Assembly (NCBI RefSeq): GCF_900113275.1
Contig: NZ_FOOU01000014.1
Location: forward strand, 1-64,000
Length of the DNA: 64,000 nt
Direction of reading: 5' to 3'
From: Neptunomonas qingdaonensis
GTDB lineage: Bacteria > Pseudomonadota > Gammaproteobacteria > Pseudomonadales > Balneatricaceae
The position numbers were made by a program, and so were the translations under genes. Each line of letters opens with the position of its first letter. Positions within the stretch are counted from its first letter, which is position 1. Under the pieces are notes generated by a model. The model saw only the letters and a list, made by a program, of their open reading frames with translations, did not search any database and had not been told where the DNA came from. Of this stretch, positions 60,414 to 64,000 are shown in pieces.

Positions 60414-61259
60414 TTATTGGCCCAGAGCACTGGCCGCCAGCTGCGCCGCTGATGTATCGGGATACTCCTTGACAACACGAGACATAAATATCATCGACTT
60501 TTCAAGATTCCCCTGCTGTTTATAAAGAATACCTAATTTATACAATGCATCTGAGGCTTTTCGTGAATCACGGTACTGATCGGCCACACGTAAAAAAGAG
60601 GCCTCGGATTCCTTCTGCTTGCCTTGCGCCAAATAAATTTCACCCAGCCAATAATAAGCATTAGCTACACGCGGGCTATCAGGATAATCAGTGAGAAAGC
60701 TGGTAAAGCTGTTTGCCGCAGCATTAAAATCACGCTCTCTGACAAGCGCAAATGCCGCCTGATAGTCACTCTGATCACCAGCCGATGAGCCGGCCGTTTC
60801 AGACGACGCCGTGGCTGATTTATCCACATTGCTTAATGAAGATGTGTTTCGGCCAGCGGTGTTTTCTTCTGCTGATGTCTTTTCTTGGGCTTTAACATCA
60901 ACTGATGAAGTGCTGCGTGGCTCTTCACTGCTAACAGCGCCGCTTTCGCCCTGCATCTGGCTTTGCATAATCAAACTAAGACGTCGATCCAGATCGCGAT
61001 AGCGCTCTTTCTGATCCGTTTCAATACGTTTTAAGCGGTACTCTTGAGACTCAAGCTGGCCTCTTAAACTACGCACTTCGTCTTGCAGTTGTTGAATGGT
61101 AATGATCAACTGGCTGCTTTGCGAAAGCGCATAATTGCCTGAGGCTGAGTTATTTTGATTAACCTCAATAACGGGAACAACCTGTGCAGCCTGAGCAGCC
61201 ACTGCAAAAGCAGTGGCTGCCAGACAGACAGATATTCTTTTTAGGAATATCAACTTCAT
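60414..61259 (-). CDS. cpoB: CpoB (YbgF), Tol-Pal-associated periplasmic protein
   Basis: A 281-residue exported protein (signal ending AFAVAAQAA). An N-terminal coiled coil (residues about 50-90, LQDEVRSLRGQLESQEYRLKR) drives trimerisation. A Ser/Thr-rich linker precedes TPR repeats (about 165-278) with YWLGEIYLAQGK and YKLGILYKQQGN. It couples Tol-Pal constriction of the envelope with PBP1B in division. Its ATG overlaps the pal stop (TAATG). Confidence 0.93.
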   Translation of the reverse strand: MKLIFLKRISVCLAATAFAVAAQAAQVVPVIEVNQNNSASGNYALSQSSQLIITIQQLQDEVRSLRGQLESQEYRLKRIETDQKERYRDLDRRLSLIMQSQMQGESGAVSSEEPRSTSSVDVKAQEKTSAEENTAGRNTSSLSNVDKSATASSETAGSSAGDQSDYQAAFALVRERDFNAAANSFTSFLTDYPDSPRVANAYYWLGEIYLAQGKQKESEASFLRVADQYRDSRKASDALYKLGILYKQQGNLEKSMIFMSRVVKEYPDTSAAQLAASALGQ

Positions 61260-61801
61260 TAGCGCGCTACATATTTCAGTTCAACACGACGGTTCTGAGA
61301 GAGAGAATCTTCTCCTGAACCCATAAAAGCTGGTTTTTCTTCACCGAAGCTAATCGACTCAACCTGAGAGCCATTAACACCGTTTACAGCAAGAAAACGC
61401 TCAACTGCCTGGGCTCGACGCTCGCCCAATGCCATATTATATTCACGAGTTCCACGCTCATCTGCATGTCCTTCCAGACGAACAGACGCTTGCGGGTGTG
61501 TTGCCAGATATTGAGCATGTGCTTCAAGATCAGCAATACTATCGTTACGCACAGATGAAGTATCAAAATCAAAATAGAAAACAGTTTGAAGATTTGCGAC
61601 ATCAACTGAACCGCCCATACCTGAGCCTGAGCCTGATCCGCTCATACCGGCTCCTGAGCCAGCACCATAGGTAGTAGCAGAGCCGTTAGCTGATGAAGAC
61701 AAATCGCCGTCTTCAGTTAACGTACTTGGCGAACTACAACCCACAACCCAGACAACTGATAGAGCTAGTGATATTGCTTTTGCAGCACTTGAAACGCGCA
61801 T
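61259..61801 (-). CDS. pal: peptidoglycan-associated lipoprotein Pal
   Basis: A 180-residue outer-membrane lipoprotein. Lipobox VVWVVGCSSP; a Gly/Ser-rich linker; then an OmpA-like peptidoglycan-binding domain (about 70-178) with YFDFDTSSV, LEGHADERGTREYNMALGERRA and SFGEEKP. It tethers the outer membrane to the wall and binds TolB. AGGAG precedes the ATG. Confidence 0.96.
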   Translation of the reverse strand: MRVSSAAKAISLALSVVWVVGCSSPSTLTEDGDLSSSANGSATTYGAGSGAGMSGSGSGSGMGGSVDVANLQTVFYFDFDTSSVRNDSIADLEAHAQYLATHPQASVRLEGHADERGTREYNMALGERRAQAVERFLAVNGVNGSQVESISFGEEKPAFMGSGEDSLSQNRRVELKYVAR

Positions 61802-61929
61802 GGTAACTCCTGATTAATGACTTCTGGCCTTGGCCTGTGGTTTTGTAACTTTTCTATCTGGAACAATTTATATCTATTTATAACTATTTATATCTGTTTA
61901 TAACTACAGTTGTTTGAGAACAACCTTTA

Positions 61930-63219
61930 TTACTGTAAAAAAGGAGACCAAGCAGGCTCCCTCACATCCCCCTGTGTATTCGGCATAGTAAACCGAACAC
62001 GTCCATCCAGAGAAACACCGGCTAACACACCACGACCGCCTTTCTTGGTAGCATAAAGTATAATACTACCATTAGGGGCAATCGTAGGGGATTCATCTAA
62101 TCCTGTACTGGTCAGAATATCCAGGCGACCCGTTTTCAAATCCTGAACAGCAATATGAAAACCAGAAGCGTCCTGGTGAACCATGCTCAGAAAACGTCCA
62201 TCCTGAGTCAAACGACCGCGACTATTATACTTGCCTTCGAAGGTTATACGCTTCAAATTCTTTGTCGGCAGATGTAATGAATAGATCTGCGGCATGCCGC
62301 CACGATCCGAGGTGAACAGCAACGACTCACCGTCAGGTGCCCAGGTCGGCTCTGTATCAATTCCATAATGACGCGTCACACGCTCCAACTGCCCGGTTGC
62401 CAGCGTTAATATATAGATTTCAGGGTTGCCGTCTTTAGATAATACCAACGCTAAACGATCGCCCTGCGGAGACCAGGCAGGCGCACCATTAAGGCCTTTA
62501 AAAGATTGAATCCGCTGACGCTGCCCTGTTGCCAGGTGCTGCACATAGATTGAAGGACGCGTACTTTCAAAGGAAACATAAGCCAGCTTACTGCCATCTT
62601 TGGACCAGGTAGGCGAAAGAATAGGTTCTTTAGACTCAAGAATCGTGCGAGGACGCGCGCCATCAGAATCGGCCATTTGTAAACGATAACGATATTTATC
62701 TTTGCCCAACATTTCTGCCGTTACATACACAATCCTGGTCGAAAACGCACCTTTGATGCCGGTTATCTGCTGGAAAATCTGATCTGCAATATAATGTGCA
62801 ACATCACGTAGATTGTTACTATTACCATTGACCGTTTCAACCCATATCTGCCGCTCTTTGAGTACATCATATAACTCAACCGTTGCGGTTATTTGGCCAT
62901 TAGTTGCAGGCTGAAGCCTACCAATAACCAGATAATCACTTCCTGAAATACGCCAGTCGCGAAAAAATACCTGATCACGGCTGCGAGGCGCGCTCAGCAT
63001 ACTTTCGCGTTTCATCATGCTGAAAAAGCCACTGCGTCCTAAATCGTCGGACACAATTTTTGCGACATCTTCACTCAACACCTCACCGTCCCAACCAAAA
63101 GGAACCACGGCGACGGGCGTTGGCGCATCAACACCTTGTGTTATTTCAACAACCAAATCTGCACGTACTGTCAAAGCCGATACCAGTAATAGAGCACCAG
63201 CCAATAATCGTTTGATCAT
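61930..63219 (-). CDS. tolB: Tol-Pal system protein TolB
   Basis: A 429-residue periplasmic protein. Signal peptide MIKRLLAGALLLVSALTVRA; N-terminal Rossmann-like domain (residues about 25-155); six-bladed WD40-like propeller (about 160-425) with repeats such as LSPTWSKDGSKLAYVSFE and EPTWAPDGESLLFTSDRGG. It links TolA and Pal. The ATG at 63219 follows AAGGTGG and is preferred over a GTG at 63228. It starts 2 bases after the tolA stop. Confidence 0.96.
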   Translation of the reverse strand: MIKRLLAGALLLVSALTVRADLVVEITQGVDAPTPVAVVPFGWDGEVLSEDVAKIVSDDLGRSGFFSMMKRESMLSAPRSRDQVFFRDWRISGSDYLVIGRLQPATNGQITATVELYDVLKERQIWVETVNGNSNNLRDVAHYIADQIFQQITGIKGAFSTRIVYVTAEMLGKDKYRYRLQMADSDGARPRTILESKEPILSPTWSKDGSKLAYVSFESTRPSIYVQHLATGQRQRIQSFKGLNGAPAWSPQGDRLALVLSKDGNPEIYILTLATGQLERVTRHYGIDTEPTWAPDGESLLFTSDRGGMPQIYSLHLPTKNLKRITFEGKYNSRGRLTQDGRFLSMVHQDASGFHIAVQDLKTGRLDILTSTGLDESPTIAPNGSIILYATKKGGRGVLAGVSLDGRVRFTMPNTQGDVREPAWSPFLQ

Positions 63220-63221
63220 GC

Positions 63222-64000
63222 TTACCACCTTAAACCTTCTGGTCGAAACTCAATAATAACCCGACGCAATTCTCTTTCAAAAAAGTGCGGATCCACTTCA
63301 GCAACACGTGTGAACTTACCAACTCGCAATACCGCTTGCTCTGCCGATTTATCAAACGCAGCATCACCACTACTCTGTATTATCTCTACACTATCGACCT
63401 CACCGGAAGGAAACAAGCGTATCATCACTTTAGCGTTCATGCCGTTACGTGTGTTACTCGGGTATCGCCAGTTTTTCTCAATCAACGCCTGAATATAGCC
63501 GCTGATTTCTGCTCGCATTTTATCAGAGCGTTCTGCAGCCGCGGCTTTACGTTTAGCTGCATTTTCTGCTGCCACACGTTCAGCTCCCTTCTGGCGTTTT
63601 GTCTCTTCGGCTAGTTTACGTTCAGCTTCTTTCCTTTTTAGCTCGTCACGCTTGCGCTTCTGTTCCGCGTCAGCTTTTTTGCGTTCATCTTCTGCTTTTC
63701 GCTTTTTATCCGCTTCCGCTTTTTTCTTCGCATCAGCCAATGTTTGAGCCTCTGCTTTTTTCTTCTCTTGTTCTTTCTTGAGCTCTTTTTCAGCCGCTAT
63801 TTTACGTGCATGCTCAATCGCTTGCTGCTCTTTAAGCTTGGCTAATTTCTGCTCCTCTGCTTTACGCTGCTTCTCAGCCTGGGCTTTTTGCTGTGCTTCA
63901 GCGACAGCTTTTTGTTGCTTCTCAGCCTCCTGTTTCAATTTTTCAGCCTGACGACGCTGCTCTTCAAGCACCTGCCGTTTGAGCTCTTCCTGATGCTCCT
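63222..64000 (-). CDS. tolA: TolA, C-terminal part (continues beyond window)
   Basis: At least 258 codons with no start in the window. The region to about 63570 is the long Lys/Glu/Ala-rich helical domain II (AEKLKQEAEKQQKAVAEAQQ), which spans the periplasm. The C-terminal domain III (about 63540-63225) has ISGYIQALIEKNWRYPSNTR, MIRLFPSGEVDSVEIIQSSG and AEQAVLRVGKF, which bind Pal/TolB and colicins. The inner-membrane anchor lies outside the window. Confidence 0.93.
   Translation of the reverse strand, partial: EHQEELKRQVLEEQRRQAEKLKQEAEKQQKAVAEAQQKAQAEKQRKAEEQKLAKLKEQQAIEHARKIAAEKELKKEQEKKKAEAQTLADAKKKAEADKKRKAEDERKKADAEQKRKRDELKRKEAERKLAEETKRQKGAERVAAENAAKRKAAAAERSDKMRAEISGYIQALIEKNWRYPSNTRNGMNAKVMIRLFPSGEVDSVEIIQSSGDAAFDKSAEQAVLRVGKFTRVAEVDPHFFERELRRVIIEFRPEGLRW

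Noticed and set aside
1-64000. CRISPR array or tRNA/rRNA genes
   Set aside because: No regularly spaced identical repeats with unique spacers and no tRNA-like or rRNA-like sequence recognised by eye; short tandem repeats at 17763, 21962 and 22741 have no spacers.

Overview
The window reads as a chromosomal segment of a marine gammaproteobacterium, most plausibly an Oceanospirillales-type organism. The evidence is the tolA-tolB-pal-cpoB-queC-nadA block at the right end, a DUF2956 protein, RluF-type pseudouridine synthase, YehS/DUF1456 protein, TrmN6, Tat-exported PhoX, and polyhydroxyalkanoate (PHA) functions (phasins and a PHB-depolymerase-like hydrolase). The genus call is inference. No rRNA, tRNA or CRISPR array was recognised.

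Left part (1-17.8 kb) is an accessory, repeat-rich region. A partial cytochrome c gene is followed by a phasin + small heat-shock protein (Hsp20) cassette. A nearly identical cassette lies about 15.3 kb further on (15.8-17.5 kb), a third phasin copy is decayed (6.0-6.24 kb), and a divergent phasin sits head-to-head with the second cassette. Between the two intact cassettes lie a three-gene group around a papain-like peptidase with two tandem C-terminal repeats, three large exported proteins (beta-propeller/FN3, lipoprotein, parallel beta-helix with a CFI-box-like C-terminus), a small membrane protein, a complete minimal tyrosine recombinase, and several families of short intergenic repeats.

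Middle part (17.8-44.3 kb) is mostly ordinary metabolism and transport. It has a 5'-nucleotidase divergent from a SulP permease and a TauE/SafE exporter, then small conserved proteins, a site-2 protease with RluF, an RRM protein, a cyclic-nucleotide-binding protein, a PLP decarboxylase, a PsiE-like protein and a Ca/Na antiporter. A duplicated SLC13/DASS transporter module follows, with two paralogues, identical GNRA-capped hairpins, and a partner ORF intact after one copy and decayed after the other. Next come an ATP-grasp + CocE/NonD hydrolase pair, an HxlR-type regulator divergent from a GFA-nitrilase operon, and a PEP-CTERM metzincin.

Right part (44.5-64 kb): trmN6 and a GGDEF/EAL gene have been pushed apart by an AT-rich insertion carrying a sterol-desaturase-family gene, flanked by a 200-bp direct repeat. 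Then come a broken MFS transporter gene, phoX, an exonuclease / hydratase / PHB-depolymerase operon, fetB without fetA next to a flavin reductase, nadA, queC, and the Tol-Pal cell-envelope operon running off the right edge.

The strongest candidates for something undescribed are the papain-like peptidase cassette, the ATP-grasp/CocE pair, the repeat-flanked desaturase insertion and the duplicated phasin/Hsp20 cassettes bounding the recombinase-containing island.
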